Shown piece by piece: positions 25,913-35,203 of a stretch of DNA of 64,000 nt. The stretch is from Chryseobacterium piperi (GTDB lineage Bacteria > Bacteroidota > Bacteroidia > Flavobacteriales > Weeksellaceae), in contig NZ_CP023049.2 of NCBI RefSeq assembly GCF_002285635.2, positions 4,154,001 through 4,218,000 on the forward strand, read 5' to 3'. Within the stretch, counting starts at the first letter, position 1. Each line of letters starts with the position of its first letter. The notes under the pieces were generated by a model, which saw only the letters and a list, made by a program, of their open reading frames with translations, ran no database searches and was not told the origin of the DNA. Made by a program: the position numbers and the translations under genes.

Positions 25913-26280
25913 AACGTAATTTTTAAATTATCAATGCGTTTGTTAAAACTGTTTTTATGCTTAAATTGAAGAAAGGTTAAAAATTTTCTTATCTTAAACA
26001 AGGGATTTTTATTAAATATAAAAAAAAATTTCCATTCTACGAGAAAAAAATATGCCAAAGTAGTAATAAAATAGAATTTTTACTTTTTTGGTGGAAAAAT
26101 GATATTATGATGTTTATTGTTTATTTATTTTTTAAATATTTTTTTCAACTTATTCAAAATTTTAAATTGATGGTGTTTTGGAGTTGATCGTTGGTATGGA
26201 AAATTTTTGATATGCTAATCTTTATAAAAAAAGTTGAAGGGATTAAATAGTTTGAGTTTCAATTGCTAAATATAAAGCCT

Positions 26281-26288
26281 TATCTTTG
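26281..26288 (+). promoter_or_regulatory. Promoter -7 box for der
   Basis: TATCTTTG matches TAnnTTTG perfectly, 80 nt upstream of the der start. The leader would contain a short hairpin and the REP-like repeat. Confidence 0.6.
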
Positions 26289-26333
26289 CAAAAAATTGAG
26301 CTCCAAAAGTTGGAGTAACTCATTAATAACTTA

Positions 26334-26352
26334 TCCTGAGGTTGTCGAAGGA
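26334..26352. repeat. REP-like dispersed sequence (TCCTGAG...TCGAAGGA type)
   Basis: TCCTGAGGTTGTCGAAGGA. I recall close relatives (CCTGAGCTTGTCGAAGG) as very common dispersed repeats in Bacteroidota and other genomes. Here it lies in the presumed der leader, 16 bp before the start codon. Confidence 0.6.
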
Positions 26353-26368
26353 TTATTAAACATTTTTT

Positions 26369-27679
26369 ATGTCAAACATTGTTGCTATTGTTGGTCGCCC
26401 CAACGTAGGAAAATCCACATTATTTAATCGTTTGCTGGAGAGAAGAGAAGCTATCGTAGACTCTACAGCAGGGGTTACCAGAGACCGTCATTACGGAAAA
26501 TCAGATTGGAACGGAGTAGACTTCACTGTAATTGATACAGGAGGATACGATGTAGGAACCGATGATATTTTCGAACAAGAAATCCGTAAGCAGGTACAGC
26601 TGGCGGTAGATGAGGCTACTTCTATCATTTTTATGATGAACGTAGAAGAAGGCCTTACCGATACAGATTATGAAATTCATGAACTTTTAAGAAGATCCAA
26701 TAAGCCGGTTTATATTGTTATTAACAAAGTAGACTCTGCTAAGGAAGAAGTGGCTGCCACGGAATTCTATCAGTTAGGAATTGAAAAATATTATACCCTT
26801 TCATCAGCAACAGGTTCCGGAACAGGAGAGCTGTTGGATGATATCGTTAAAGATTTTCCGACTACGGATTATCAGGATCCTTTCGAAGGTCTGCCGAAAA
26901 TTACAATTGCAGGACGTCCGAACGTAGGAAAATCTACTTTAACTAACGCTTTACTGGATGTTGAACGAAATATTGTAACCGATGTTGCCGGAACAACAAG
27001 AGATAGTATCCAGACATTATATAATAAATTCGGACATGAATTTGTCTTGGTAGATACGGCAGGAATGCGTCGTAAGGCAAAAGTTTCTGAGGATTTAGAA
27101 TTTTACTCAGTAATGAGATCGATCCGTTCTATCGAATATTCTGACGTTGTAATCATTATGGTGGATGCAACTCAAGGATGGGAATCTCAGGATATGAATA
27201 TCTTCGGATTGGCTCAGAAAAACAGAAAAGGAATTGTAATTCTGGTTAACAAATGGGATTTGATCGAAGATAAGAAAACCAATACCATCCGTGATTTTGA
27301 AAAAGTAATTAAAGATAAGATCGGACAGTTTCAGGATATTCCAATTCTATTCGTATCAGCTTTAACGAAACAAAGAATTCTGAAGGCTGTAGAAGTAGCC
27401 ATGGAGGTATATGAAGACCGTAAGAAGAAGATTAAAACTTCAAAATTAAATGAAGTAATGCTTCCGATTTTTGAACAGACTCCACCTCCTGCGAATAAAG
27501 GAAAATACATTAAAATTAAATACTGTGTTCAGCTTCCTACACCGTCGCCGCAGTTTGTATTCTTCTGTAATCTTCCGCAGTATGTTAAAGAACCATACAA
27601 GAGATTTACTGAAAATCAGTTGAGAAAAGAATTCGGATTTACCGGGGTTCCTATTGAAGTGTATTTCAGACAAAAATAA
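26369..27679 (+). CDS. der: Ribosome biogenesis GTPase Der (EngA)
   Basis: Der is an essential GTPase needed for 50S subunit maturation, unique in having two G domains in tandem. The 436 aa show G domain 1 with GRPNVGKSTLFN (8-19) and NKVD, G domain 2 with GRPNVGKSTLTN and DTAGMRRK, NKWDLIE, then the KH-like C-terminal domain ending VPIEVYFRQK. All G motifs are intact and length is usual. The next gene, a phosphopantetheinyl transferase, starts 6 bp later, so they are co-transcribed although not functionally related. Confidence 0.98.
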   Translation: MSNIVAIVGRPNVGKSTLFNRLLERREAIVDSTAGVTRDRHYGKSDWNGVDFTVIDTGGYDVGTDDIFEQEIRKQVQLAVDEATSIIFMMNVEEGLTDTDYEIHELLRRSNKPVYIVINKVDSAKEEVAATEFYQLGIEKYYTLSSATGSGTGELLDDIVKDFPTTDYQDPFEGLPKITIAGRPNVGKSTLTNALLDVERNIVTDVAGTTRDSIQTLYNKFGHEFVLVDTAGMRRKAKVSEDLEFYSVMRSIRSIEYSDVVIIMVDATQGWESQDMNIFGLAQKNRKGIVILVNKWDLIEDKKTNTIRDFEKVIKDKIGQFQDIPILFVSALTKQRILKAVEVAMEVYEDRKKKIKTSKLNEVMLPIFEQTPPPANKGKYIKIKYCVQLPTPSPQFVFFCNLPQYVKEPYKRFTENQLRKEFGFTGVPIEVYFRQK

Positions 27680-27685
27680 TCATTC

Positions 27686-28327
27686 ATGGAAGTTTGGATA
27701 GCCTACTGTTTTCTGGATAGAAATAATTCTGAAAGAGTAGAAGAGCTATTTGCTCAGCTTCCTGAATCTCTTCAGCAATCTGTTAAAAAGTATCAAAATA
27801 CAGATGACAGACTGGGAAGAATGATATCAAAATTATTATTAGAGATTCTGGTAAGGAAAATAATTCCTCACCAGAATTTTTTTTGGCATTTGTATCAGAA
27901 AGATTCTCTGTCAAAGCCTTATCTCGATGGGCTGGAATTTAATTTCAGTACCTCACATAATGAAAAGCTGGCAATAGTTTGTGCTACGCCAGCCGGCCAA
28001 TGCGGTATTGATTCGGAAGTCGTAAAACCAATAAATCCATCTATTTATTTTGATTTTCTTCATCCCGAAGAAAAAAGATTCCTCAGACAATTCGAAAATC
28101 CTATTTTACCTTTCTATGAAATATGGGTAAAAAAAGAAGCTGCATTAAAAGCTTCGGAACTTGGCATATCTGTAGATCTTCAACTTGTAGATACTCATCA
28201 GGAATTAATTCTTATTGATAAACAAAAGTATGTAGCTCAGCCTCTCCTCTTATCGTCAGATTGTATAACGTATATGGCTACTAATACAATGGCCAGTATT
28301 ATTCATAGAGAGGAAGTTATTTTTTAA
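27686..28327 (+). CDS. 4'-phosphopantetheinyl transferase
   Basis: A Sfp-type enzyme of 213 aa that moves the phosphopantetheine arm from CoA to a conserved Ser of a carrier protein. Family motifs are FNFSTSHNEKLAIV, the Mg-binding CGIDSEVV (Asp near residue 111), and FYEIWVKKEAALKASELGI, with the W-x-x-KE-A-x-x-K pattern. The short distance to der (6 bp) indicates a shared transcript. It is convergent with the GNAT remnant and the Pls/PosA synthetase, whose carrier Ser547 is its most likely substrate. It could also serve other carrier proteins. Confidence 0.92.
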   Translation: MEVWIAYCFLDRNNSERVEELFAQLPESLQQSVKKYQNTDDRLGRMISKLLLEILVRKIIPHQNFFWHLYQKDSLSKPYLDGLEFNFSTSHNEKLAIVCATPAGQCGIDSEVVKPINPSIYFDFLHPEEKRFLRQFENPILPFYEIWVKKEAALKASELGISVDLQLVDTHQELILIDKQKYVAQPLLLSSDCITYMATNTMASIIHREEVIF

Positions 28328-28360
28328 TTATCATCAGCAGGTATTCCAAACCTGGATTAA

Positions 28361-28843
28361 TTATAACCACTTTTCATATAATAGCCTTACGGGTTGATAT
28401 CCCTGTTTGGCTAACCAGCTTTGCATTGTAGTATTGCTACACAGAGTAAACCGATAGATTTTACGGATATTGTAGTCTTTATATGCTGTTTCAAATGCTT
28501 TATTAAGAGCCGTATAAATTCCATGTTTTCTGTATTCCTGCTTTACATAGCCTTCAGAAACATACAGATCATCAGCATCTCCCAATTCAAAGTTACTGTC
28601 ATCTTTTTCATCAATATACCCGAATAAAAAGCCTATGGCTTTTCCATCCACTTCAGCAATAAGAAATGTTCCGTCATTTTCCTCTTCACAATCAGCCATA
28701 AAACGTAAATAATGTTTTCATATCTGGCTCCATTCTGCTGTTTTTTCATTCATCTCTTTTTCAGAAATGTGAAGCTCACCAACCAGCTCATCGACAATAG
28801 GAAGGTGGTCTGCTATCTTTATTTTTCGAATGGTATAATTCAT
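28361..28843 (-). pseudogene. GNAT acetyltransferase gene interrupted by an in-frame TGA
   Basis: Read from the ATG at 28843, the frame encodes MNYTIRKIKIADHLPIVDEL and on to AEWSQI, then a TGA at 28720-28718 (codon 42), then continues in the same frame as KHYLRFMADCEEENDG through the GNAT core (EVDGKAIGFLFGYI, YVKQEYRKHGIYTALNKAF) to the normal C-terminus, 160 codons in all. The part before the stop supplies the first strand and helices of the GNAT fold and the part after supplies the acetyl-CoA site. A single substitution (for example from CGA or TGG) explains it. A 112-residue product could start at Met28699, but it would lack the first strand. It starts 14 bp after the synthetase gene, so it was the second gene of that operon. 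Confidence 0.8.
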
Positions 28844-28857
28844 TGGTCTGCTTTTTA

Positions 28858-31800
28858 TTATTTTCCCCGTATTGGACTTCCGTGCCATGATGTATGATCA
28901 GAAAGTACTTCCCCTTTCATAATGAGAGAGAGGGAGTCAATGTTTACATGATCACCGATTTCGGTGTCATATAAAATGATGGTCCTTGAATGGATTGTAG
29001 TTTGTTTTCCGATTTTTACACTACCTACCTTCATAATTCTATCTTCAAAAAGATGGGTTTGGGGGCCGCAATCCTCATTCAGCATAGCTTCATCACCTAT
29101 GGTGACCATGTCGTATTCTGTAATGTCTGTTGTATTCAGCCATACTCTTTTGCCTATTTTTACTCCCAGGAATCTCATGAAAAAAGGAAGCCACATTGTA
29201 CCGCGTAAGAAATCCAGAAAGAACAGTACCGGCAGGGCTTCATATATAGTGGTAATCCCCTCGCTTAACCAGACTTTCATACTGTACATGGGCATTTCAG
29301 TTTTTTTATACTTTCCGATCAGAATCCATTTCAACAATACCATAAAGAAAAAAGAAGGTAATGCCACGATGCCTAAGTAATAAAAAGGAGAGAACAGTAA
29401 TAAATAATGAATCTTTCCTTCCAGAAAATTACTGGTATAAGCAATAAACAACACACTACAAATAATGATAACGGTCTGAGGTAGTATAATTCTGATTCCC
29501 TCCACAATTCCTCTGGCGAGCTTAAGATGGAAAGGAGGATTATAAGTGAGGCTATCTTTGAATCCATCTGATTTCTGCCTCATAGGTAGTCCGATAGGCG
29601 GAGATCCGAACCAGTCTCTCTCTGATGAATGTTCTAACTGTTCTTCGGTAGGTGCTTTGCTCAATACCCCGATCAGCATATTATCATCAAGTTCATATCC
29701 TTGAGGGATCAGTCCACTGTTTCCTACAAAGCTGTTATTTCCTATTTTAGTCCTGGCCAGGATCAACTTCTGATTTCTTACATCGTGTTCTCCTAAAATT
29801 ACTGCGTCGGCAATAAATGAACCTTCACCTATTTCTAAAAGGTTATGGGAGACGTCACTCGCTGTTGAGATTTCTGAGTTTTTACCAACTTTAGCACCCA
29901 TCATCCTGTAAAATTTGCTAATGTAAATAGAAGCAAAAAGAGGGTGTACAATAATCAGTGAAAGGTTAAAGATTTGGTCTTTGATCCATTTTCTATAATA
30001 TATAAAACTGTATACCGGGTATACTCCTGGTTTCATATTGTATTGCAGGCATCGTGTAATTATACTTACTACTCCTATAAATAATAATATATATACGGTG
30101 GCGAGAATCGGGGCCTGCCATAAATAATAAAAATTGTAGTCTGCAGAACGATCATCCAGATAATAAAGAGTATATAAGGTAGGAGCAAGGGGCAAAATAA
30201 TTAATAGTGGAAAGAAAAACAGAGAACAGGCGTAAAGTAAAGAATATCTGTTTCTTTTTGATGCCGAAACTAATACAGGAACCCGAACTTCTGCTTCACT
30301 TTTTACTCCTGTTTTTTCAGCAGGGCTGCCGTTCCAAATTTCACCAAATCCAATAGTTTTTCCTTCATTCAGGCAGCTTAGGTCCTGAAGTTCTCCAAAT
30401 TCTTCAATGGTTGTATTTCCACAAACAATGGCAGAAGATCCAAGATAAGAATGAGATTTGAGATGTACTTTTCTTATTTTAAGAAGTCCGTTTTCTACGG
30501 AAGCATTATCGATACTGCATCCGGAGCTTGTGGTTACATTTTCATCAATAGTGACCAGATCTTCTGCTGCAATAGGCAGAAGGCTTAATTGTGCACTGGG
30601 ATGAACCTTTACTCCTAATAATCTTAAATATTTGGGATACAAAGGGGTTTCTACGATAAATTCGGAAGGCATCAATCTTTTAATGGTTTTCCAGAGCCAC
30701 CATCTGAAATAATACCATCCCCAGAGTGGATAATCTCCTTCTTTTATTCTTCCGATAACAAGCCACTTGGTTAAAAGGATGATGATAGAATAAACCGGTG
30801 GGATTAAAGTGTATAGTAACACGGCGCTTAATAAGGCAAGGCCGGTTCCGTAGCCGTTAAGCTGAAAATAATAATAACTCAGATAAGGAAAGAATATCTG
30901 GAGGCTCAATAGTGAAAACACTGCCATCAGTGCGAGGGTCTGAGCAAAATTACAGGCATAATATTGAAAGATTGAAACCCTTTTAAAAGGTTCCTGGCTG
31001 GATGTTTCCTGTGTTTGTTTATTTTTCAGACATTCTGCATAAGCAGAAAGCGGACGTTTTTCATAAATATCTTTTAAAGAAGCATACGGGATGCCTGCTT
31101 TTTGTCGTAAGTGAGAAACGAGAGTAGCTGCGAGTAAAGAATGCCCACCAAGATCTGTGAAAAAATCATGATTGAGCTGAATGTCTTTTCCCGGAAAGAC
31201 CCATTGCAGGGTTTGGAGAAGTTTTTCTTCTAAGGAAGCATCCGGATTGATCTCGATCGTTTCATTTTTTTCATGAAGAGTAAAGCTATCGGGAATGGGT
31301 AATTTTTTACGATCAATTTTTCCACTTGGCATTCTGGGCATTTCCTTCATCTTAATAATAGCTATCGGAACCATATATGGAGCGAGGAATTTAGCCAGTT
31401 CTTTCCGCATTTCATTCTCATCAAATGGGGAATCATCGTTCATTATAGCATATCCAACCAGCTGACCTTGTCCATTGGAATCTTCTTTTACGGCTACTGC
31501 TGCGGAGGAGATATCAGGTAATTGATTAAGACGCTCTTCTATCTCGCCAAGCTCAATCCTATAACCACGAAGTTTGATTTGATCATCTATTCTTCCCTGG
31601 AAATCAATAAAGCCATTTTCTCTTATAATGACTGCATCTCCGGTTTTATAAATTTTATCTCCCGGAAGTTCCGGGAAGGGATTGTCCAGAAATTTTTGCT
31701 CTGTCAATTCAGGGAGGTTGAAATACCCATTGCTTACTCCCGGTCCGGATATGATCATCTCACCACGTTCACCTCGGGGAAGAATGTTTAAGTTTTCGTC

Positions 31801-32778
31801 AACAATGGCAATATGATAATTAGGTAAAGGATTTCCTATGGTAAGTTCTTCTTCACGATTGAGTTTGGCCATATTTGAAGAAACCGTTGTTTCTGTTGGA
31901 CCATAGCTGTTAATAAATGTCCGATATGGTTTTGCCCATTTTTCCTGCACCTGTTTCGTGCATGCTTCACCTCCTGCATTAACTATTCTTATGGAGGGAA
32001 CTTCATCGATTATTGCCAGGATGCTGGGAACTGCATGAAGAACCGTGATTTTATTCTGTACCAGAACTTCACTTAATTCATCGATTGCTTTTACGGTAGT
32101 TGCATCGGCAATCCAGATGGTTGCACCAGAGAAAAGACTGATCCATACTTCTTCACACCACATATCAAAAGAAACTGAAAATCCCTGATAAACCGTATCA
32201 GTATCTTTTATTTCTATAAAATCTTCTTCGGATCGGATAAGATGACATATGTTTCTGTGGGTAATCGGAATTCCTTTGGGGTTTCCTGTGCTTCCGGAAG
32301 TAAATAAGACATAGGCCCAGGAATCAGGAGTATTATGATCTGGTGGATTCGGAATTACACTCTCAGGCTGTGGAGTAATTCTTATGGCAGGACAGTGGAT
32401 GTGAGCATCGGTGTCAGAAAAATAAGTTTTTACGTTGATGTCGGTAAAAACTTTTTTTATCCGGTCTTCCGGCATCTCCCTGTCTAATGGAATATAGGTA
32501 GCTCCGGCTTTTAATATTCCCAAGATAGCTACCGGAAGCTCCAAACTTCTTGGATACCATACACCAACACAATCACCGGGTTGTACACCTTCATCTCGAA
32601 GCTGCAAGGCTACTGCGTTACTCCAACTGTTGAGTTCTTCATAGGATAGTTTTCTGTCTTTGAATATAAAAGCTGTTTTGTCTTTATAATTTTCAAATAC
32701 GGGAGCTAATAATTCGGTAAGGGTTTCATTTTTTAGAAAATCGGGAACAATTTTTCCTAAAATAAGGCTTTTCATCAT
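28858..32778 (-). CDS. Pls/PosA-type membrane nonribosomal peptide synthetase
   Basis: A single-module synthetase of 1306 aa resembling the poly(amino acid) synthetases of the Pls/PosA family, which polymerise one amino acid at the membrane. The adenylation domain (about 10-500) has YVLFTSGSTGNPKG, NSYGPTETTVSS, YKTGD, GRIDDQIKLRGYR and MPSGKIDRKKLP. The carrier domain carries Ser547 in DLGGHSLLA. Then come at least six membrane segments in three pairs (about 605-680, 850-915, 1100-1160), each followed by a left-handed beta-helix acyltransferase-like domain (about 720-820, 960-1045, 1205-1300). There is no thioesterase or ordinary condensation domain. The product is unknown; see findings. Two adjacent ATGs start it; I used the first. 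Confidence 0.9.
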   Translation of the reverse strand: MMKSLILGKIVPDFLKNETLTELLAPVFENYKDKTAFIFKDRKLSYEELNSWSNAVALQLRDEGVQPGDCVGVWYPRSLELPVAILGILKAGATYIPLDREMPEDRIKKVFTDINVKTYFSDTDAHIHCPAIRITPQPESVIPNPPDHNTPDSWAYVLFTSGSTGNPKGIPITHRNICHLIRSEEDFIEIKDTDTVYQGFSVSFDMWCEEVWISLFSGATIWIADATTVKAIDELSEVLVQNKITVLHAVPSILAIIDEVPSIRIVNAGGEACTKQVQEKWAKPYRTFINSYGPTETTVSSNMAKLNREEELTIGNPLPNYHIAIVDENLNILPRGERGEMIISGPGVSNGYFNLPELTEQKFLDNPFPELPGDKIYKTGDAVIIRENGFIDFQGRIDDQIKLRGYRIELGEIEERLNQLPDISSAAVAVKEDSNGQGQLVGYAIMNDDSPFDENEMRKELAKFLAPYMVPIAIIKMKEMPRMPSGKIDRKKLPIPDSFTLHEKNETIEINPDASLEEKLLQTLQWVFPGKDIQLNHDFFTDLGGHSLLAATLVSHLRQKAGIPYASLKDIYEKRPLSAYAECLKNKQTQETSSQEPFKRVSIFQYYACNFAQTLALMAVFSLLSLQIFFPYLSYYYFQLNGYGTGLALLSAVLLYTLIPPVYSIIILLTKWLVIGRIKEGDYPLWGWYYFRWWLWKTIKRLMPSEFIVETPLYPKYLRLLGVKVHPSAQLSLLPIAAEDLVTIDENVTTSSGCSIDNASVENGLLKIRKVHLKSHSYLGSSAIVCGNTTIEEFGELQDLSCLNEGKTIGFGEIWNGSPAEKTGVKSEAEVRVPVLVSASKRNRYSLLYACSLFFFPLLIILPLAPTLYTLYYLDDRSADYNFYYLWQAPILATVYILLFIGVVSIITRCLQYNMKPGVYPVYSFIYYRKWIKDQIFNLSLIIVHPLFASIYISKFYRMMGAKVGKNSEISTASDVSHNLLEIGEGSFIADAVILGEHDVRNQKLILARTKIGNNSFVGNSGLIPQGYELDDNMLIGVLSKAPTEEQLEHSSERDWFGSPPIGLPMRQKSDGFKDSLTYNPPFHLKLARGIVEGIRIILPQTVIIICSVLFIAYTSNFLEGKIHYLLLFSPFYYLGIVALPSFFFMVLLKWILIGKYKKTEMPMYSMKVWLSEGITTIYEALPVLFFLDFLRGTMWLPFFMRFLGVKIGKRVWLNTTDITEYDMVTIGDEAMLNEDCGPQTHLFEDRIMKVGSVKIGKQTTIHSRTIILYDTEIGDHVNIDSLSLIMKGEVLSDHTSWHGSPIRGK

Positions 32779-32858
32779 GTACTAATATGTATTGGGAAAC
32801 TTTTATAAATATACTTTATTTCTGTTGATGTTCAATCTCCGATTTCGTTTTTTAATTG

Positions 32859-32866
32859 TAATTTTG
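32859..32866 (+). promoter_or_regulatory. Promoter -7 box for upp
   Basis: TAATTTTG matches TAnnTTTG perfectly, 43 nt before the upp start codon. Confidence 0.55.
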
Positions 32867-32909
32867 CAGGAATTTAAGTGAACTAACTGTAATTAAAATT
32901 TAAATATTC

Positions 32910-33560
32910 ATGCTTACTATTTTATCGGAAAACTTTTCCCTTGTTAATGAATGGATTAATGAACTTCGTAATGTAGATGTTCAACATGACCGGATGAGAT
33001 TCCGAAGAAATATGGAGCGTATTGGAGAAATTGCCGCTTTTGAAATTAGCAAAGGATTAGAACAGAGAGAAGTTGAAATTCAAACTCCTTTGGATACGAT
33101 TAAAGTAAAGGAAATTGCAGTTCAACCTGTTATTACTACTATTCTGAGAGCAGGAGTTCCTTTGTTTGAAGGGATTTTAAATTATCTTGACAGGGCTGAC
33201 TGTGGCTTTGTAGCCGCTTACAGAAAACACGATGCCAATGATTATTTTTCGATCAAACAGGATTACCTTACATGTCCGAGCATTGAAGGGAGGCCTTTAA
33301 TCGTTGGAGATCCTATGCTGGCAACCGGAGCGTCACTTATTGAGGCAATCAAAGATTTGCTTACCCATGGAAAACCTACTCAATTACATATTGTAGCAGC
33401 TATTGCTTCCAGACAAGGGGTGGAAACTATTGAGAAAGCTTATCCGGAAGCTAAAATATGGGTAGGTGCTATCGATGATGAGCTGACTTCTAAAGGATAC
33501 ATTACTCCGGGATTAGGAGATGCAGGAGACCTTAGCTATGGCGAAAAATTACAACGTTAA
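32910..33560 (+). CDS. upp: Uracil phosphoribosyltransferase
   Basis: Upp salvages uracil by converting it with PRPP to UMP. The 216 aa show the PRPP-binding loop LIVGDPMLATGASLIEAI and the uracil-binding GYITPGLGDAGDLSYG at the C-terminus, the family signature. The N-terminal part RMRFRRNMERIGEIAAFEI is typical of the Flavobacteriia form. It stands alone, and its stop codon is only 3 bp from the stop of the convergent alpha/beta hydrolase gene, with no terminator hairpin between them, so their transcripts probably overlap. Confidence 0.95.
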   Translation: MLTILSENFSLVNEWINELRNVDVQHDRMRFRRNMERIGEIAAFEISKGLEQREVEIQTPLDTIKVKEIAVQPVITTILRAGVPLFEGILNYLDRADCGFVAAYRKHDANDYFSIKQDYLTCPSIEGRPLIVGDPMLATGASLIEAIKDLLTHGKPTQLHIVAAIASRQGVETIEKAYPEAKIWVGAIDDELTSKGYITPGLGDAGDLSYGEKLQR

Positions 33561-33563
33561 TAT

Positions 33564-34253
33564 TTAATATTCATTCCAGAAATCTTTCATCAGATCAATC
33601 AGTAACTTTGGACGTACTTTATCCATTGGATGTTTGGTATCCGGAAGTATGGACAGTTTTGCATTAAGGATGCTTCGGTAAAATCGTTTGCTTTCGTCTA
33701 TGCTTACCATATTGTCTTTATCTCCAAGCATTACCTGAACAGGAAGGTTCATGGTGGCCAGGTTGTTTTGGTTTAGGACAGGATTTCTTCCTAAATCAAT
33801 CATTAAATCAGCAATAGCGGAAAGCAGCTGCTTCCATTGAGAGCCATGTTGTGCTTCCAGTTGTTCTGCATATTGAGGGACTTTTGTAAGAATAGTTTCC
33901 GGATTTAGCATAGCAGTTTCTTTTAAAGCTTGTTCCTCTGTCCACTCGAATTTCGTTCCCAATGTTATAACAGAATGTACATAATCCGGTTGCTGTAAGG
34001 CGTAACAAAGCCCCACGTAACCTCCCATACTGTGTCCAAAAATATGAACATTTTTTAAATGGTTTTCTTTACAATAGGTGTGTATTTCCTGGACGTATTT
34101 TTCAATGGAAATGCCATCTTCGGGTAATTTGGTACCCCGATGTCCTGAAAATAAAGGGGTGTGCAGATGAAAATATCTTGATAATTCTTCCTTGTAAGGG
34201 ATAAATAAATCACTGTGCCCCAAAGCTCCGTGAAGTAAAAGAAGGTTTTTCAT
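33564..34253 (-). CDS. Alpha/beta hydrolase
   Basis: A cytosolic alpha/beta-hydrolase-fold protein of 229 aa. The oxyanion segment LLLHGALGHSDLF is near the N-terminus; the nucleophile elbow is FGHSMGGYVGL (Ser near residue 72), the acid is probably Asp in MLGDKDNMVS and the His is in PDTKHPMDKVRP. This is the MenH/esterase type, but the substrate cannot be told from sequence. It is a single gene, convergent with upp and followed upstream by a heptamer array and comF on the same strand. Confidence 0.88.
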   Translation of the reverse strand: MKNLLLLHGALGHSDLFIPYKEELSRYFHLHTPLFSGHRGTKLPEDGISIEKYVQEIHTYCKENHLKNVHIFGHSMGGYVGLCYALQQPDYVHSVITLGTKFEWTEEQALKETAMLNPETILTKVPQYAEQLEAQHGSQWKQLLSAIADLMIDLGRNPVLNQNNLATMNLPVQVMLGDKDNMVSIDESKRFYRSILNAKLSILPDTKHPMDKVRPKLLIDLMKDFWNEY

Positions 34254-34359
34254 AAGTATTAGTTTGGTGGAAAATTATAAAAAACATTTGAAATAAATAG
34301 AATATCACAATAAATAGCAAAAAAAATAATCATATTATTGAAATTATTGAATCAACTAT

Positions 34360-34415
34360 CATTTATTACCCATTACCTATTACTCATTGCTCATTGCTCA
34401 TCGTTGCTTATTCAT
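34360..34415. repeat. Degenerate heptamer tandem array (TGCTCAT/TACTCAT type)
   Basis: Eight 7-nt units in register, for example tacccat, tacctat, tactcat and two identical tgctcat units. It lies between comF and the hydrolase gene and slightly overlaps the end of comF. Confidence 0.7.
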
Positions 34416-35061
34416 CCATCGCTATTACTAAAACACTGACCTTATTATTTCCGTTACTTAAGATCTCCCAGGCAATAGTTCCGAGCGTATTTCCGGTGGT
34501 AAACACATCGTCAATTAAAAGAACGTGTTTTCCGGAAATGGGTCTGGTGACTGAGAACGTGTTTTGGCTCTCCAAACGATGCTTTTTATTCTTTAAAGCC
34601 TGAGCTTTAGAATCGTGATTTCTTTTGATCAAATGATGATCGTATAGGATCGTATAGAAGTCGGATAGAGCTTCCGTAAACAGATGCAATTGATTATATC
34701 CCCGTTCTTTTTGTTTCTTGGGATGTAGAGGAACGCTTACCAGAAGGTCAGGTTTTTTATTATTGAAGTCTAATCTTTCTGCAACCCATCCGGCCAGAAT
34801 TTTCCCGGCTTTTTCTCTGGTTCGGTATTTTAATTCATGAATGATCTTTCTGCTTAGATTTTTTTCTTCAAACCGCATTAGGGCAAAAGCATTTTCAACA
34901 GGAAATAATAGCCGGCATTTTTCTTTAATCCTGCTTTCTTCGAAATAGGAGGAGTGATAGAAATGGATGTTGGAAAAACAAAGATTGCAGATCAATAGAT
35001 CCGCACTAATTATCCGGTTGCAATGAATGCAACGGTTAGGGAAGAAGATATCCAGAATCAT
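34408..35061 (-). CDS. ComF family phosphoribosyltransferase-like protein
   Basis: A ComF/GntX-family protein of 217 aa, related to competence protein ComFC. The N-terminus carries a four-Cys zinc finger (RCIHCNRII and LLICNLCFS) and the C-terminus the PRPP loop HVLLIDDVFTTGNTLG. In naturally competent bacteria ComFC is needed for transforming-DNA uptake; in Bacteroidota its role is untested as far as I know. It is a single gene. Its last codons run into a heptamer tandem array (34360-34415). Confidence 0.92.
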   Translation of the reverse strand: MILDIFFPNRCIHCNRIISADLLICNLCFSNIHFYHSSYFEESRIKEKCRLLFPVENAFALMRFEEKNLSRKIIHELKYRTREKAGKILAGWVAERLDFNNKKPDLLVSVPLHPKKQKERGYNQLHLFTEALSDFYTILYDHHLIKRNHDSKAQALKNKKHRLESQNTFSVTRPISGKHVLLIDDVFTTGNTLGTIAWEILSNGNNKVSVLVIAMDE

Positions 35062-35203
35062 TTGTGTGTGTTTATAAAACTAATATAAGTAATATTTTAA
35101 CAGATCCCGATATATTTTTCCTCTGAACTATGTTTGCAGGCTTTCAGTCTGTATTTCGAAAAATACATGATATGATAGCTTCATTTGTCATGCTTAGGGT
35201 ATT

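Larger units (their letters stand above)
25913..26368. other. Long AT-rich intergenic region before der
   Basis: A 456-bp stretch without a gene between the divergent surface-protein gene and der. It is strongly AT-rich with many A and T runs. At its right end are the der promoter, a CTCCAA/TTGGAG hairpin (about 26300-26315) and a REP-like repeat. In the left 350 bp I see no ORF, tRNA or convincing structure. Confidence 0.7.

Noticed and set aside
25913..26260. Hidden RNA gene in the long gap before der
   Set aside because: The sequence is AT-rich homopolymer runs with no tRNA features or stable stem I could find by eye.
28361..28699. Intact short GNAT gene
   Set aside because: It would lack the first strand of the fold, and the missing part lies in the same frame just upstream behind one TGA.
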